Assembly (NCBI GenBank): GCA_022820485.1
Contig: JAJEFJ010000001.1
Coordinates: forward strand, 1-64,000
DNA length: 64,000 nt
Direction of reading: 5' to 3'
Source of the DNA: Candidatus Latescibacterota bacterium
Lineage (GTDB): Bacteria > Latescibacterota > UBA2968 > UBA8231
This document shows, piece after piece, positions 1 to 9,153 of the stretch (its first letter is position 1; every line of letters begins with the position of its first letter). The translations under genes and the position numbers were made by a program. Below the pieces are notes generated by a model. That model did not search any database, was not told where the DNA came from, and worked only from the letters and a program-made list of their open reading frames with translations.

Positions 1-1
1 T

Positions 2-184
2 GGCCTGACGTTTGACCCGGCCACCCGAACCATCGCCGGCATGCCGATAGCAGCCACCGACGGCGCCGTCTCTGTTCTCTATTATGTAACCGACAGCGGC
101 GACGAGATGGACACCTTGATCTTTACCATTACGGTCAACCCACCGCTGAGTTTTGGCGACCTGTTCGGCTCCGGCAAGGGGTAG
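2..184 (+). CDS. C-terminal end of an Ig-like (He_PIG) surface protein, partial
   Basis: The first 61 codons form an open frame ending in TAG; the start lies outside the window. The visible peptide contains LTFDPATRTIAGMP, then a YYVTDSGD segment and FTITV, the usual order of strands in a putative Ig/cadherin-like He_PIG repeat found in large adhesins and secreted proteins. It ends PLSFGDLFGSGKG with no FlgD-like tail. The function is probably extracellular carbohydrate or protein binding; only the last repeat is visible, so the parent protein cannot be named. An 11-bp-stem hairpin follows the stop. Confidence 0.75.
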   Translation, partial: GLTFDPATRTIAGMPIAATDGAVSVLYYVTDSGDEMDTLIFTITVNPPLSFGDLFGSGKG

Positions 185-196
185 GCTTTGGCGCGT

Positions 197-231
197 GGTT
201 TGGCTGAGACTTCGGCTAGCTCAGCCGAACC
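197..231 (+). terminator. Hairpin after the partial gene, possible terminator
   Basis: Arms 197-207 and 221-231 pair over 11 bp with one G-T wobble around a 13-nt loop, 13 bp after the TAG at 182-184. No T-run follows, so it is not a classic intrinsic terminator. It may instead be a 3' mRNA stability structure. Confidence 0.35.
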
Positions 232-381
232 ACCCGCCATCGAAGCCTCCGATTACCAAGTGCCCTATCAGCAACGTATATCGAATCGCCTTCCTCCTTC
301 CAATCCACGCTTGCCTCTCACGTATTACCCTTGTTATTGTAGAGGCAAGCCCACCAACCGCGCACCCATCGGAGGAAACCC

Positions 382-1389
382 ATGCCCGCGCTCACCCCCA
401 GCCAACTCGACCACTTTGCCAGCGAAGGCTACGTCGTCGTCAAAGGCGTCCTCGACCCGGTCACCACCCTCGACCCAGTCATCGACGAATACGCCACGGT
501 CCTCGACAGCTTGGCCGACGAGCTCTACGCTCAAGGCGAAATCACCTCGCGCTACGAAGAGCTCGAGTTTGGCGACCGCTACATCCAGATCTGCGTTGAA
601 ACTGGCCGCATCCACAGCCAGTACTTCGACTTCTCACTGCCCTTTCAAAACGTCCAGCCCGACACTCCCTTCTGGGCCGGGCCGGCCGTATTCCGCGCCT
701 TCACCGACCCGAACCTGCTCGACGTCGTCGAGTCGCTGATTGGCCCGGAGATCTATTCCAATCCCGTCCAGCACGTGCGCATCAAGCCGCCCGAGCACCA
801 CCTGCCCAAAAACCAGTTCGGCAACGCCGTCCTCGGCGCGACCCAGTGGCACCAAGACCACGGCGTCGTAACCGAAGAAGCGGACGACACCCAGATGCTA
901 ACGGTGTGGTTCTCGCTCCAAGACACCCCCATCGAAAAAGGGCCGCTGATGGTCGCGCCCGGCTCGCACAAAAACGGGCTGCTGCCACACTGCCCCAACT
1001 ACATGGACAACGCGCCCCAATTCGCCGGCGCGACCCAAGTCCCGGAAAAGCTCTTCGCCGCCGATCGGGCCATCCCCGTGCCGGTCGAGCGCGGCGACGT
1101 CATCTTCGTTCACAAGCAGACCGTCCACGGGTCCTATCCCAACGTCAGCGACGAGGTCCGCTGGAGCTTTGACCTGCGCTACAATCCCACCGACCAGCCC
1201 ACCGGGCGCATCGCCTTCCCCGGATTCGTCGCCCGCAGCCGCCGCGATCCAGACAGCGAGCTGCGCGACCCGGCCGAGTGGCACCGACTGTGGCTAGAAG
1301 CGCGGGCCAGAATGTCCACTCTCAACCAAGACGGCCAAATCGACGTCCCCTTCCGCCGCGAGCAAATGGCGCATCCTCTGTGTGCCTAA
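382..1389 (+). CDS. Phytanoyl-CoA dioxygenase (PhyH) family protein
   Basis: This 335-aa protein belongs to the Fe(II)/2-oxoglutarate oxygenases of the PhyH family. The metal-binding HxD is visible as W-H157-Q-D159, and the distal His lies in the TVHGSYPN segment (about residue 249), followed by the RWSFDLRY segment that normally supplies the 2-oxoglutarate-binding Arg. The iron triad is therefore intact and the protein is probably catalytic. The substrate is unknown; bacterial members hydroxylate ectoine, aminophosphonates and small carboxylates. The start is set by GGAGG 7 nt before ATG. It is followed after 5 bp by a peptidase-like gene and then a transporter, suggesting one catabolic transcript. 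Confidence 0.85.
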   Translation: MPALTPSQLDHFASEGYVVVKGVLDPVTTLDPVIDEYATVLDSLADELYAQGEITSRYEELEFGDRYIQICVETGRIHSQYFDFSLPFQNVQPDTPFWAGPAVFRAFTDPNLLDVVESLIGPEIYSNPVQHVRIKPPEHHLPKNQFGNAVLGATQWHQDHGVVTEEADDTQMLTVWFSLQDTPIEKGPLMVAPGSHKNGLLPHCPNYMDNAPQFAGATQVPEKLFAADRAIPVPVERGDVIFVHKQTVHGSYPNVSDEVRWSFDLRYNPTDQPTGRIAFPGFVARSRRDPDSELRDPAEWHRLWLEARARMSTLNQDGQIDVPFRREQMAHPLCA

Positions 1390-1394
1390 ACGCC

Positions 1395-2423
1395 ATGCAG
1401 CCATTCGACAGCTACGCCGATCTGCTCACCTGTATCCAAGACAACGGCCACACTCCACAGATCCTCGGCCGCGCACCCGACGGACAGCCCATTGTCGCAG
1501 TCAAAAGCGGCGGCGACAAAACACCGGCCATTTTCATCAGCGCTGGCAGCCATGCCACCGAACAAGCTGGCGTCAGCGCGGCTTGTGCCCTCATCGACGA
1601 GATCGAGACCGAGCACCAGCTCTACACCATTCCCAGCCGCGATCCCATCGGCATGAACGGCCTCGCCTACGCGCTCGGCCTGAGCCTAGACGAAGCCCCG
1701 AATCTCGGTGGCCTCGCCGACGTCGCCCCCTTGCTCAGAAAGCACGGCGAAGTCCTCTATGAAGAAGGCGATACTGTGGTCGCCCTCATCGGCGAGTACG
1801 GCTACGCGACGAGCAACCTATACAACCATCGAGTAGGGGACTGGATCGAAGCACTCAAGGGCCGGAGGCTCTACTTCCCCGCTAGCAATCCCGGCGTCGA
1901 ACGCGCGTACACACTGATAATCGATCCCACCGGCGAAGTCCTCCACCTCAACCGCTTCCACGACACCTCCTGGGCACCCGTCGAGCCGCGCTGCACTCGC
2001 GACCTGATGGCCGCCATACAACCCGGCTTGACGCTGGACCTCCACGAGCACGGGGGCGACTTCTTCTGGTTTTCAGCGCGGCACCAGCGCACTCCCAGCG
2101 ACCAAGAGTGGGAAGAAACCATGGCCAACGAGATGATCGCCGAGGTCGCCGCCTCCGGTGCGCCCCTCGCTCCAAGTGAGTATTTGCCCGGCTCTTTTTT
2201 CACAACAGGGCCGCATAGCGTCTTCTGGCTCAATCCCCAACAGCGCGGCGAGGGCCTCAACCTCGCCGACTTTGCCGCGCATACCTACGGCTTGGCCTTC
2301 ACCATTGAGACCGGCATGGAACTGCCCTTTGCCGAGCGGGTCCACACCGCAAAGATCGTCGTGCAAAAGGCCGTCGAGGTCTTTGACAGACGCCACGCCG
2401 GATGCTCATCGGCCACGCCCTAA
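1395..2423 (+). CDS. M14-type zinc carboxypeptidase / succinylglutamate desuccinylase-like hydrolase
   Basis: This is a 342-aa cytoplasmic hydrolase (no signal peptide). The zinc motif HxxE is seen in GSHATEQAG (H53, E56), the later zinc His in LDLHEHGG (about H217), and a C-terminal TIETGME that is a good candidate for the catalytic Glu region of the M14 superfamily. It could cleave a C-terminal residue from a peptide or deacylate an amino acid. The start MQPFDSY was preferred over an upstream in-frame codon that overlaps the PhyH gene by more than 100 bp. Its end overlaps the next gene by 22 bp, so the three genes are probably translationally coupled. Confidence 0.75.
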   Translation: MQPFDSYADLLTCIQDNGHTPQILGRAPDGQPIVAVKSGGDKTPAIFISAGSHATEQAGVSAACALIDEIETEHQLYTIPSRDPIGMNGLAYALGLSLDEAPNLGGLADVAPLLRKHGEVLYEEGDTVVALIGEYGYATSNLYNHRVGDWIEALKGRRLYFPASNPGVERAYTLIIDPTGEVLHLNRFHDTSWAPVEPRCTRDLMAAIQPGLTLDLHEHGGDFFWFSARHQRTPSDQEWEETMANEMIAEVAASGAPLAPSEYLPGSFFTTGPHSVFWLNPQQRGEGLNLADFAAHTYGLAFTIETGMELPFAERVHTAKIVVQKAVEVFDRRHAGCSSATP

Positions 2424-3706
2424 GCCGCTTTCGGCTGCGGGAGTTCAACCGCAATGTCCGGCTGTTCTTCGCTTTTGGCACCTCGATCAACGCCGGCATG
2501 GCGCTTTTTTCCCTGCTGTACAACCTCTATTTACTGCGCCTGAGTTACCAAGAGGATTTCATCGGCCAAGTCGCCAGCATGGCACCGCTGGCGACTGGCC
2601 TATTAGCACTACCCACCGGCATCCTGAGCGACCGCTTCGGCCGCCGACCCTTTCTCATAGCCTCGGGTCTGCTGCTGGCCATCTCCCAGTTGGGCCTGTG
2701 CTTGACCACATCGCCTGGTTCACTGCTGGCGTTCTCATTTGTCGGTGGCGTGGCCATGGCCTTCGTCTGGGTCAACCACGTGCCCTTCCTCTCGGACAAC
2801 GCCCATCCAGCGCGCCGCGCCGAAGCCCTCGCCATCTGGTCGGCCCTGCAAATAGTGGTTCGCATGCTCTTGAGCCTAATCGGCGGCTTCATGCCCGGGG
2901 TCATGGGCTACTTTCTCGGCCTTTCCACCGAAGTTCCAGAGCCCTTCCGCTACGCACTGTTCTTCGGCGCGGCGTGTTCGCTCGTCGCCGTCGTGCCGCT
3001 ATTGTACGCATCCGGTCAAACCCGCCGCGAAAGAGAACCTGCGCCAACCCAGCGTCGCCCTAAGCTCGACAGTTCGGCTAATCTCACCGAAGCCCGAAAG
3101 TCGCCAAGCGAAGACGAGCCAACGACCTCGCCGTGGCGCGTCTTTGCCGCCATTACCGCCCTCAGTGGCACGCGCGGCTTCTCTATGGGGCTGACGTACC
3201 CGTTCTTCAACGTATTCTTCGAGGCCGAGTTGGGCGTCGGCCCGGCTGCGATCGGTGCGATCTTCTTCCTCAGCCAACTCGCCGGCCTACCAGCGACCTT
3301 CGCCGCACCAACGCTAGTGCGCCGCTTCGGGCCGACGCTGACCATTCTCCCGTCCCGCATTATGGGCGGTAGTGCCCTCGGGATCATGGGAGCCTTTATC
3401 AGTCTGCCATTGGCCATACCCATGTTCCTACTCGTGCGCATCGGCGAAGTCATCGACAACCCATCTGACCAGCACTTTTCCACCCAAGTGCTGCCCCGGC
3501 GCTTCTGGGCGCGGATCCAGGGCCTCCGCGTCTGCGGCTTCCAGCTTCTGAACTTCCTCGGCAGCCTCATCGGCGGCATGCTCATCCTCGACTATGGCTA
3601 CGGGGCCGTCTTTGGCTTGGCCTGCGCGTCGCGGATTGCCAGCGGCTTGATCATGGCAGCTTTTTTCGGGCTGCGGCCAGCGCGTCCTCCTGCAAGCGAG
3701 CGCTAA
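2402..3706 (+). CDS. Major facilitator superfamily transporter
   Basis: This is a 434-aa inner-membrane protein with about 12 hydrophobic segments. The loop after TM2 carries GILSDRFGRRPF, the MFS signature (G-x3-D-x2-G-R-R). A long charged central loop (about residues 203-240) separates the two halves. It overlaps the preceding M14-like hydrolase gene, which suggests that it imports or exports the substrate or product of the PhyH/M14 pair. The substrate cannot be read from the sequence. Confidence 0.85.
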   Translation: MLIGHALSRFRLREFNRNVRLFFAFGTSINAGMALFSLLYNLYLLRLSYQEDFIGQVASMAPLATGLLALPTGILSDRFGRRPFLIASGLLLAISQLGLCLTTSPGSLLAFSFVGGVAMAFVWVNHVPFLSDNAHPARRAEALAIWSALQIVVRMLLSLIGGFMPGVMGYFLGLSTEVPEPFRYALFFGAACSLVAVVPLLYASGQTRREREPAPTQRRPKLDSSANLTEARKSPSEDEPTTSPWRVFAAITALSGTRGFSMGLTYPFFNVFFEAELGVGPAAIGAIFFLSQLAGLPATFAAPTLVRRFGPTLTILPSRIMGGSALGIMGAFISLPLAIPMFLLVRIGEVIDNPSDQHFSTQVLPRRFWARIQGLRVCGFQLLNFLGSLIGGMLILDYGYGAVFGLACASRIASGLIMAAFFGLRPARPPASER

Positions 3707-3860
3707 TACAGGAATCCAATCTCCCACAACTCGCTATAGTACTTCCCGCACAACGACGAAATTCCTATTGACACAGGAACTCCGTTCTGGTAGTGGTTAG
3801 GGGAAGTTTCTGTTGGCCACTAGCCACTAAGCTGCTGAAAATCTCCACAAGAGGTCCCCC

Positions 3861-5825
3861 ATGCGATATGCGTTCGCTCTTGCCTTCATGCTAAGCGGCC
3901 TATCGGCGCACTCATGGGCAGTAGATGAGTTTCGCCTCGGCGGCACCGAGCCGTGGGCGGCGTGGACGTGGCAAAACAGGATGATGGACGACACCACCGA
4001 CCCGTCCGTACTCCAGCCACGCGAACTCAAACCCGGCGAGAACTTGCTCCCCCAACTAGGGCCTTGGTATCGCTGGCGCTCCCCTGGAGAATCCACGTAT
4101 CGCCTAGGGGATGTCCGCATCTGGCGCGGCATCAACTACCTCCGCCCACGCGCCGAGCCACGCGACTTTGTCGATGGCGATATCACGACCTTCTTTGCGG
4201 CGCAAACCTACTCCGAGTACAACGAATTCTACACAATCGACCTCGGCGTGCCCGTGCCAGTGGATCGCTTTGCGTTCTATCCACCCGAGGGCCGAGACGC
4301 CCTCACCCAAGAGCCGTATCGCCCCAACTTCGCCTTTGCCAAATACGAACTCTCCGGCAGCCTTGATCCAGTGGGTGTCGCAAAGGAAGAGGGCACCCAC
4401 TACCGACCTTTGGACATTCTGCTAGCCAGCGTCGATCTGAACACCGAGGCCGTCGTACATATCGAGTTCCCACTGCAATACCTGCGCTTTCTGCGCATCT
4501 ACTTCTTTCCAGACATCGGCCGGTTCTACAACAAGTTCGCCTTGGCTGAGCTAGAGGTGTCCGGCCGGGGATTTCCGCCACAAGCGATCTGGACGTCGCA
4601 GGTAGCCGACCTCGGCCAAGTGGTCAACATCGGGCGCGTGCGCTTTGGCGCGGGCAAGTGGCGGCGCGACGGCGACCAACTCGCAGCCGCACCCGACGCA
4701 CCAACATCCGTGCAAGTAGAAATCAAAACCGGCCTAGACCCCACACCCACTGGCTATCACGGATACGACGACATCGGCCAACTCGTGGAAGTAACGCAAA
4801 GCGCATACGAACGGCTCAAGCAGCGCACCTGGCCTTGGGATCCCCCGGCCGTAGGCTGGCGCGGCCCCATCATCGACGACGCGGACAACTGGAGCTTTTG
4901 GTCGCCACCGCTGCGCCGTTCCGGCGAACTACCCCGCGTGCCGAGCGGCCGCTACCTGCAAGTGCGACTGACCTTAGAGACCGAAACGCTGTGGGATTTT
5001 ACGCGCTTGGATTCGCTGGCGATTGAGTATTCTCCGCTGCTGGCCGAGCGGGTGGTGGGCGAGATAGCTGCGGCCAGCGACCTACAACCCGCAGGCCATA
5101 TCGCCGAGGTGCCAGTCGGCCAAAAGATCGAGTTGATCTGCGACCTGCGAGCCGAGTTTGCAGCGGACCAAGCCGGTTTTGACGCGGTGCGTTTAACCCT
5201 GCCTAACGCGGGTGCCCTGCTCGGCTTGGAGATGGGCGATCCCCTACAGCGAGTGAATGCCGACAGCGTAATCGCCGAACCCGAGGGCTTAGCGATCTAC
5301 TTGCCCGAACCCATCCGCGACGGAGGCCCGCAAACGCTGCGCCTGCATTTGGAAACCGTCATGTACACGGCTTCGAGCACTGTGCAAGCCGAGGTGTTCG
5401 TGCGCTCCGAGCAGAGCCTACCGCAGCAAGTAGAAGGAGGCGACGCCAGCGACGCGCTAGGCACCAATCAACTGCGCCTAGTCGCCATTGGGGAGGCATT
5501 GGATGAGGTGTTGGGCGCTATAGAGGTGCAGCCGACCGCGTTCACCCCGCAGGGTGACGGCATCAACGACCGCGTGACGATCCAGTACAACTTGTTCCGC
5601 TTGCTAGCCCCCGCCGAGGTAGAGTTGGAAATCTACGCGCTAGACGGCCGCTCTATGTGGCGGCAAGCCCTCGGTGTACAGCTCAACGGGCACCATCAAG
5701 CCATGTGGAACGGGCGAGACGAAGAAGACCAACTCGTCGCACCCGGGATATACGTCGTGCAAGTGCGCGCCAAAACGGACCAAGGGCAATGGGCGCAAGA
5801 ACGCAGCCTCGCCGTGGTCTATTGA
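3861..5825 (+). CDS. Secreted FlgD-tailed protein, paralog 1
   Basis: This 654-aa protein has a clear signal peptide (MRYAFALAFMLSGLSAHSWA). Residues about 60-250 look discoidin-like (DGDITTFF, then FYTIDLGVPVPVDRFAFYP, then LRFLRIYF and ALAELEVSG). A middle all-beta part contains IEYSPLLAERVVGEI. The last 100 residues form a FlgD-Ig/gliding-type domain (AFTPQGDGINDRV...WNGRDEEDQLVAPGIYVVQV) ending at SLAVVY. Three related proteins lie at 11836, 14264 and 19376. GAGG precedes the ATG. The role is probably in surface display or export; no enzymatic motif was seen. The gene is isolated, facing a sulfatase convergently. Confidence 0.75.
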   Translation: MRYAFALAFMLSGLSAHSWAVDEFRLGGTEPWAAWTWQNRMMDDTTDPSVLQPRELKPGENLLPQLGPWYRWRSPGESTYRLGDVRIWRGINYLRPRAEPRDFVDGDITTFFAAQTYSEYNEFYTIDLGVPVPVDRFAFYPPEGRDALTQEPYRPNFAFAKYELSGSLDPVGVAKEEGTHYRPLDILLASVDLNTEAVVHIEFPLQYLRFLRIYFFPDIGRFYNKFALAELEVSGRGFPPQAIWTSQVADLGQVVNIGRVRFGAGKWRRDGDQLAAAPDAPTSVQVEIKTGLDPTPTGYHGYDDIGQLVEVTQSAYERLKQRTWPWDPPAVGWRGPIIDDADNWSFWSPPLRRSGELPRVPSGRYLQVRLTLETETLWDFTRLDSLAIEYSPLLAERVVGEIAAASDLQPAGHIAEVPVGQKIELICDLRAEFAADQAGFDAVRLTLPNAGALLGLEMGDPLQRVNADSVIAEPEGLAIYLPEPIRDGGPQTLRLHLETVMYTASSTVQAEVFVRSEQSLPQQVEGGDASDALGTNQLRLVAIGEALDEVLGAIEVQPTAFTPQGDGINDRVTIQYNLFRLLAPAEVELEIYALDGRSMWRQALGVQLNGHHQAMWNGRDEEDQLVAPGIYVVQVRAKTDQGQWAQERSLAVVY

Positions 5826-5843
5826 AACGCGCTTTTCACCTCG

Positions 5844-7415
5844 TCATCGACGTCGCCGGGAAGCTCTGCGCTGTTGCGGACAGTCACTGAAGTCCCGACG
5901 CGGATCCTCGCTGACCACATCTGGAAAATCGAGCGGCTGGTCCGCTTCGACCAGCATCCCGTCGCCCCGCATGATCTGGTTAGATGTTCGGGACTTTATC
6001 CGGCTCGGATACTGCTTGTGATATTGCGCACTTTCCCGCCTCGTCGCCTCGATGGCTTCCGCAAAATCAAAACCATCGAAGAGCACGGACTTGAGTTGCT
6101 CCAGTTCGGTAGCCGTCTCCCCTGCGGCGCGGCCTACCAGATTGCGCTGTTCGTCTGGATCGTCCATCAAGTCGAAGGCCAGGTCCTCATAGGTGTGGAA
6201 GGCAATGTACTTGTAGCGCGGCGAGCGGATCATGCGGTATCCTTTGCCCAAGTTCTCGACGATGACGCCAGGGCGTGCTGCCAGAGCCGGGCAGACATCG
6301 CCCTGCACTGCCGGTGCCAAGTCAATGCCGTCCAGATCGTCAAGCAGGGGCGCGTCGGTCAGGCCACAGAGCGTAGGGAAAATATCAGCCAAGCTCACCG
6401 GCGCGGCGATTTCAGCCGGCGAGAGCTGGCCTCTGCGGTGCTCCGGTAAGGAGACGAGCAGCGGCACCCGCACAGAAGCTTCGTGCCAAGTCTGTTTCCA
6501 CCACAGGCCGTGCTCTCCAGCCAATTCGCCGTGGTCCGAGGTATAGACGATGACGGTGTTGTCGAGCAGCCCGTCGCGTTCCAAGACCGCTAAAAAATCC
6601 CCTATGATCTCGTCCAACTGATCTACGCAGGCAGCGTAGGCCGCCCGGGCGCGCAGGGTCTGCTCCGCAGTGATCTCTTCGGCAGGATGCCCCTGAGACT
6701 CGCCGCTATCCGACCTCAGCGCTTCCAAGGTCATGGGGTGGTTTTGGGCGTCCCCGTTGCGGCCTACCCGCGGCGGGGTAACTCCCTCGGGATAGTAGCG
6801 CTCGAAGAAGCGGCGGGGCGCGTTCATCGGGAAGTGCGGGTGGACGAACGAAGTGTACATCAACCAGGGCTGATTCGGGTGGGCGTGGCGGTGTTCGCGC
6901 AGCCACGCCGTGGCCTCGCGCACGACAAACTGCTCCTGGAGCAAAGATTCGGGAATATCGCTGAGACCGGCATCCTCAATAATGGAGGGCATGAAGATGT
7001 GATCTTGGACCCCAGGCAGAAAAAGGGGGTCTTTCTGATGGCCCGGCGAGGGCGCGTCAAAGTCGCCGTAGGGGCGTGCCCCGAAGCCGGCGTACTGACG
7101 GGAGCCCTGCAGGTGCATCTTGCCGACGGCGGCTGTGGCGTAGCCGTGCTGTCCCAAGTGCGAAGCAAAGGTAGGGGTGTCGGGCCACAGGACCGGGCAG
7201 CGATGCGAGTGTCGGCCGGACAACATCGACATGCGGCTGGGCGTACAAAGGGGCATCTGACAATAGGCGGTTTCAAAGTGGACGCCCTGCTGGATGAGGC
7301 GATCAAGCGTCGGCGTGCGGCAGGGTTCGCCGCCGCGCTCTGGCGAGCGGGCCGAGAGAAAGCGAAAACTGTGTTCATCACTGAGGAGAAAGAGGATATT
7401 GGGGCGATTGGGCAT
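5844..7415 (-). CDS. Type I (formylglycine-dependent) sulfatase
   Basis: This 523-aa sulfatase begins with the NILFLLSDEH metal-binding strand. Its active-site signature is C57-T-P-S-R61 followed by LSGR, so Cys57 is expected to be converted to formylglycine. YTSDHGELAGEHG supplies the later metal-site Asp/His. No signal peptide is evident, so it is either cytoplasmic or exported by another route. Enzymes of this family remove sulfate from polysaccharides, glycosaminoglycans or small sulfate esters, consistent with a marine or host-glycan lifestyle. No maturase (anSME/FGE) gene lies nearby. Confidence 0.9.
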   Translation of the reverse strand: MPNRPNILFLLSDEHSFRFLSARSPERGGEPCRTPTLDRLIQQGVHFETAYCQMPLCTPSRMSMLSGRHSHRCPVLWPDTPTFASHLGQHGYATAAVGKMHLQGSRQYAGFGARPYGDFDAPSPGHQKDPLFLPGVQDHIFMPSIIEDAGLSDIPESLLQEQFVVREATAWLREHRHAHPNQPWLMYTSFVHPHFPMNAPRRFFERYYPEGVTPPRVGRNGDAQNHPMTLEALRSDSGESQGHPAEEITAEQTLRARAAYAACVDQLDEIIGDFLAVLERDGLLDNTVIVYTSDHGELAGEHGLWWKQTWHEASVRVPLLVSLPEHRRGQLSPAEIAAPVSLADIFPTLCGLTDAPLLDDLDGIDLAPAVQGDVCPALAARPGVIVENLGKGYRMIRSPRYKYIAFHTYEDLAFDLMDDPDEQRNLVGRAAGETATELEQLKSVLFDGFDFAEAIEATRRESAQYHKQYPSRIKSRTSNQIMRGDGMLVEADQPLDFPDVVSEDPRRDFSDCPQQRRASRRRR

Positions 7416-7516
7416 GGGTATCGCTCCTGTAGAATTAGATCATCACTTGGACAAAACTCTATTTTCTCAGGGTGTAATAGCGCAAAACATATCTCGGACC
7501 GCCGACGGTAGCGGTC

Positions 7517-7547
7517 AAAAATAAAGCCCCTGATTGCTCAGGGGCTT
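7517..7547 (-). terminator. Intrinsic terminator of tRNA-Val
   Basis: Read leftward, a perfect 10-bp stem AAGCCCCTGA/TCAGGGGCTT with a 4-nt loop is followed by TTATTTTT. It begins 7 nt after the CCA of the tRNA. A nearly identical stem precedes tyrS at 47228-47250. Confidence 0.85.
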
Positions 7548-7553
7548 GTAACA

Positions 7554-7630
7554 TGGTGGGCGATCCCAGACTCGAACTGGGGACATCCTGCTTGTAAGGC
7601 AGGCGCTCTGACCAACTGAGCTAACCGCCC
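7554..7630 (-). tRNA. tRNA-Val (anticodon TAC)
   Basis: The 77-nt cloverleaf reads from GGGCGGT at 7630. The acceptor stem GGGCGGT/ATCGCCC pairs over 7 bp with one G-T. The D-arm region is TAGCTCAGTTGGTCAGAG, the anticodon stem is CCTGC/GCAGG with loop CTTACAA, and the T arm is CCCAG-TTCGAGT-CTGGG. The 3' ACCA is encoded. The anticodon TAC reads Val GTA codons. A promoter lies directly upstream and an intrinsic terminator downstream, so it is a single-gene unit. Confidence 0.97.
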
Positions 7631-7638
7631 GGCTTTTA

Positions 7639-7667
7639 AGCATAGTCATTCCGGCCCTTATACGCAA
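7639..7667 (-). promoter_or_regulatory. Sigma70-type promoter of tRNA-Val
   Basis: Read leftward: -35 TTGCGT (7667-7662), 17-bp spacer, -10 TATGCT (7644-7639). The expected start is around 7632, at the first bases before the tRNA. Confidence 0.65.
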
Positions 7668-7683
7668 AATGAGCGACGCCCAT

Positions 7684-9132
7684 TTACTGCTCATCAGCCG
7701 CGGCGATTTGTTCATACCGGGCCATGGCCTCCCCCGCCTCGGCGTGCAGCCCCTGTTCCCTATAGACCATAGCCAGCCCGTAATACGCATCGGCATAGTC
7801 CGGGCGAATCCGCAGCGCGCGTTGGTAGCACGCCAGCGCCTGATGCGGTCGGCCATTGAGTAGCTGGGCACTCCCCAAATTGTTGTAAGCCAGTGCGTAC
7901 GCCGTATCAATGCGGACGGCGACTTCGTACATCGCAATGGCTTCCCCGGTATCTCCCAAGCGCAAATATGCGTTGCCGAGGTTGTTGTACGCCGGGGCGT
8001 AATCCGGTCGCACGGCGAGACAGCTTCTCAGGGCACTGATTGCCAGAGAAGGCATATTCAGTTTGGCGTAAATTCCCGCCAGAGCGTAATGGGCCAGCGC
8101 ATTATCCGGCTCTCGCCGCAGTCGGTCTCTGAGTTGCGCTAGATCGTCAGCATGGGGTGCCAGCTCTTCAAAGCGGCCCAAGTATCGTCGGGCTTCCTCC
8201 TTTCTTCCCTGCCTGACGTAGAGCGTCCCGAGCTTGAAATAGGTCCGCGCCCGCACCGGATCCAAGGCAATGGCGCGCAAATAGTGTGCCTCGGCGAGCG
8301 TCTCGGCACCCCGTCGCTCCTCGGCCAACCCCAACCCTACGTGGGCTTGGGCCGCACTCGGATCGAGTGCGAGGGCCTCGCCAAAAGCCGCTGCGGCTTC
8401 ATCTACTTGGCCAGTATTCAGCAGGGCGTGGCCTAGACCTATCCGCGCGCTAGGCCAGTCCACTCTCTGCGCCACTGCCCGCCTGAACGCCGCGATACCT
8501 TCTTGGTACTCGCCGAGGCGCTCGGCGTAAATCTGGCCTAGGGCGTAAAATGCCAAACTGTACCCCGTATCAATGCGAGTAGCCTGCCGTAGGGCTGTAA
8601 TCGCCTCGTAGTACGCCTTGAGCTTGATGTACGCCAAAGCAAGATTGTAGAACGCCCCGGCATTTTCTGGATCAAGTGCCAGCGCCTGTCGATACAAATC
8701 GCGGCTGTCGGCGTATTCCTCTTGTTCCAAGGCCAAACTGGCCAAGCTACACAACGCACCCACGTGCTCATCGTCCAGCGAGAGGGCGTTGCGGAAGTGG
8801 CTTTCGGCTTGCTCGTATAGGCCCTGTTTGTAGGAGATATTCCCCAGCCCGACCCAAGCGTCCGCAGTCATCGGATTGATGCTCATAGCCGTGCGGTAGT
8901 GGTGCTCTGCTCCTTGGTAATCCCGCTCTTGCAAGAGTAGATCGGCCAGTTGCCCATGGGCTTCGCTATCCTGCGGATGCCGCTCCAGCCACATTTGGTA
9001 GTCGGCCTTGGTCGTGGGGAGACGCTCGCATGTAACCAGCGTGGCCAGCGCTATCCCTAAGAGAACAGATGGACGGCAACACAGATGAACGCAGATGAAC
9101 GCAGAGGTGAAATGACGTTGAGCGAAGCGCAC
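7684..9132 (-). CDS. TPR-repeat lipoprotein-like protein
   Basis: This 482-aa protein is built almost wholly of about 12 tetratricopeptide repeats with the W-LG-Y-A-F-A-P pattern (for example DAWVGLGNISYKQGLYEQAESHFRNAL). TPR proteins are scaffolds for protein complexes. The N-terminal LGIALATLVTC could be a lipobox, placing it in the envelope. The only in-frame start found before the repeats is GTG at 9132, and the first 20 codons run through a copy of a dispersed repeat (9069-9104), so the true start is uncertain. It lies 21 bp after the 878-aa outer-membrane protein gene and is probably co-transcribed with it. Confidence 0.8.
   Translation of the reverse strand: MRFAQRHFTSAFICVHLCCRPSVLLGIALATLVTCERLPTTKADYQMWLERHPQDSEAHGQLADLLLQERDYQGAEHHYRTAMSINPMTADAWVGLGNISYKQGLYEQAESHFRNALSLDDEHVGALCSLASLALEQEEYADSRDLYRQALALDPENAGAFYNLALAYIKLKAYYEAITALRQATRIDTGYSLAFYALGQIYAERLGEYQEGIAAFRRAVAQRVDWPSARIGLGHALLNTGQVDEAAAAFGEALALDPSAAQAHVGLGLAEERRGAETLAEAHYLRAIALDPVRARTYFKLGTLYVRQGRKEEARRYLGRFEELAPHADDLAQLRDRLRREPDNALAHYALAGIYAKLNMPSLAISALRSCLAVRPDYAPAYNNLGNAYLRLGDTGEAIAMYEVAVRIDTAYALAYNNLGSAQLLNGRPHQALACYQRALRIRPDYADAYYGLAMVYREQGLHAEAGEAMARYEQIAAADEQ
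9069..9104 (-). repeat. Core copy of a dispersed CTGCGTCCATCTGCG-type repeat
   Basis: Read leftward it contains two CTGCGTTCAT units and then a CTGTGTTGCCGTCCAT stretch, resembling the end of the longer repeats at 14181-14263 and 29811-29890. Here it forms the 5' end of the TPR gene, encoding residues SAFICVHLCCRPS. Confidence 0.55.
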
Positions 9133-9153
9133 TTAGAATTTTGAGACAGCTTC

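Noticed and set aside
2158..3063. Rightward 301-codon frame overlapping the M14-like and MFS genes
   Set aside because: It crosses two well-supported genes in another frame and is Pro/Arg-rich.
6687..7511. Rightward 274-codon frame opposite the sulfatase
   Set aside because: The sulfatase active-site and metal motifs lie on the other strand; this frame has none.
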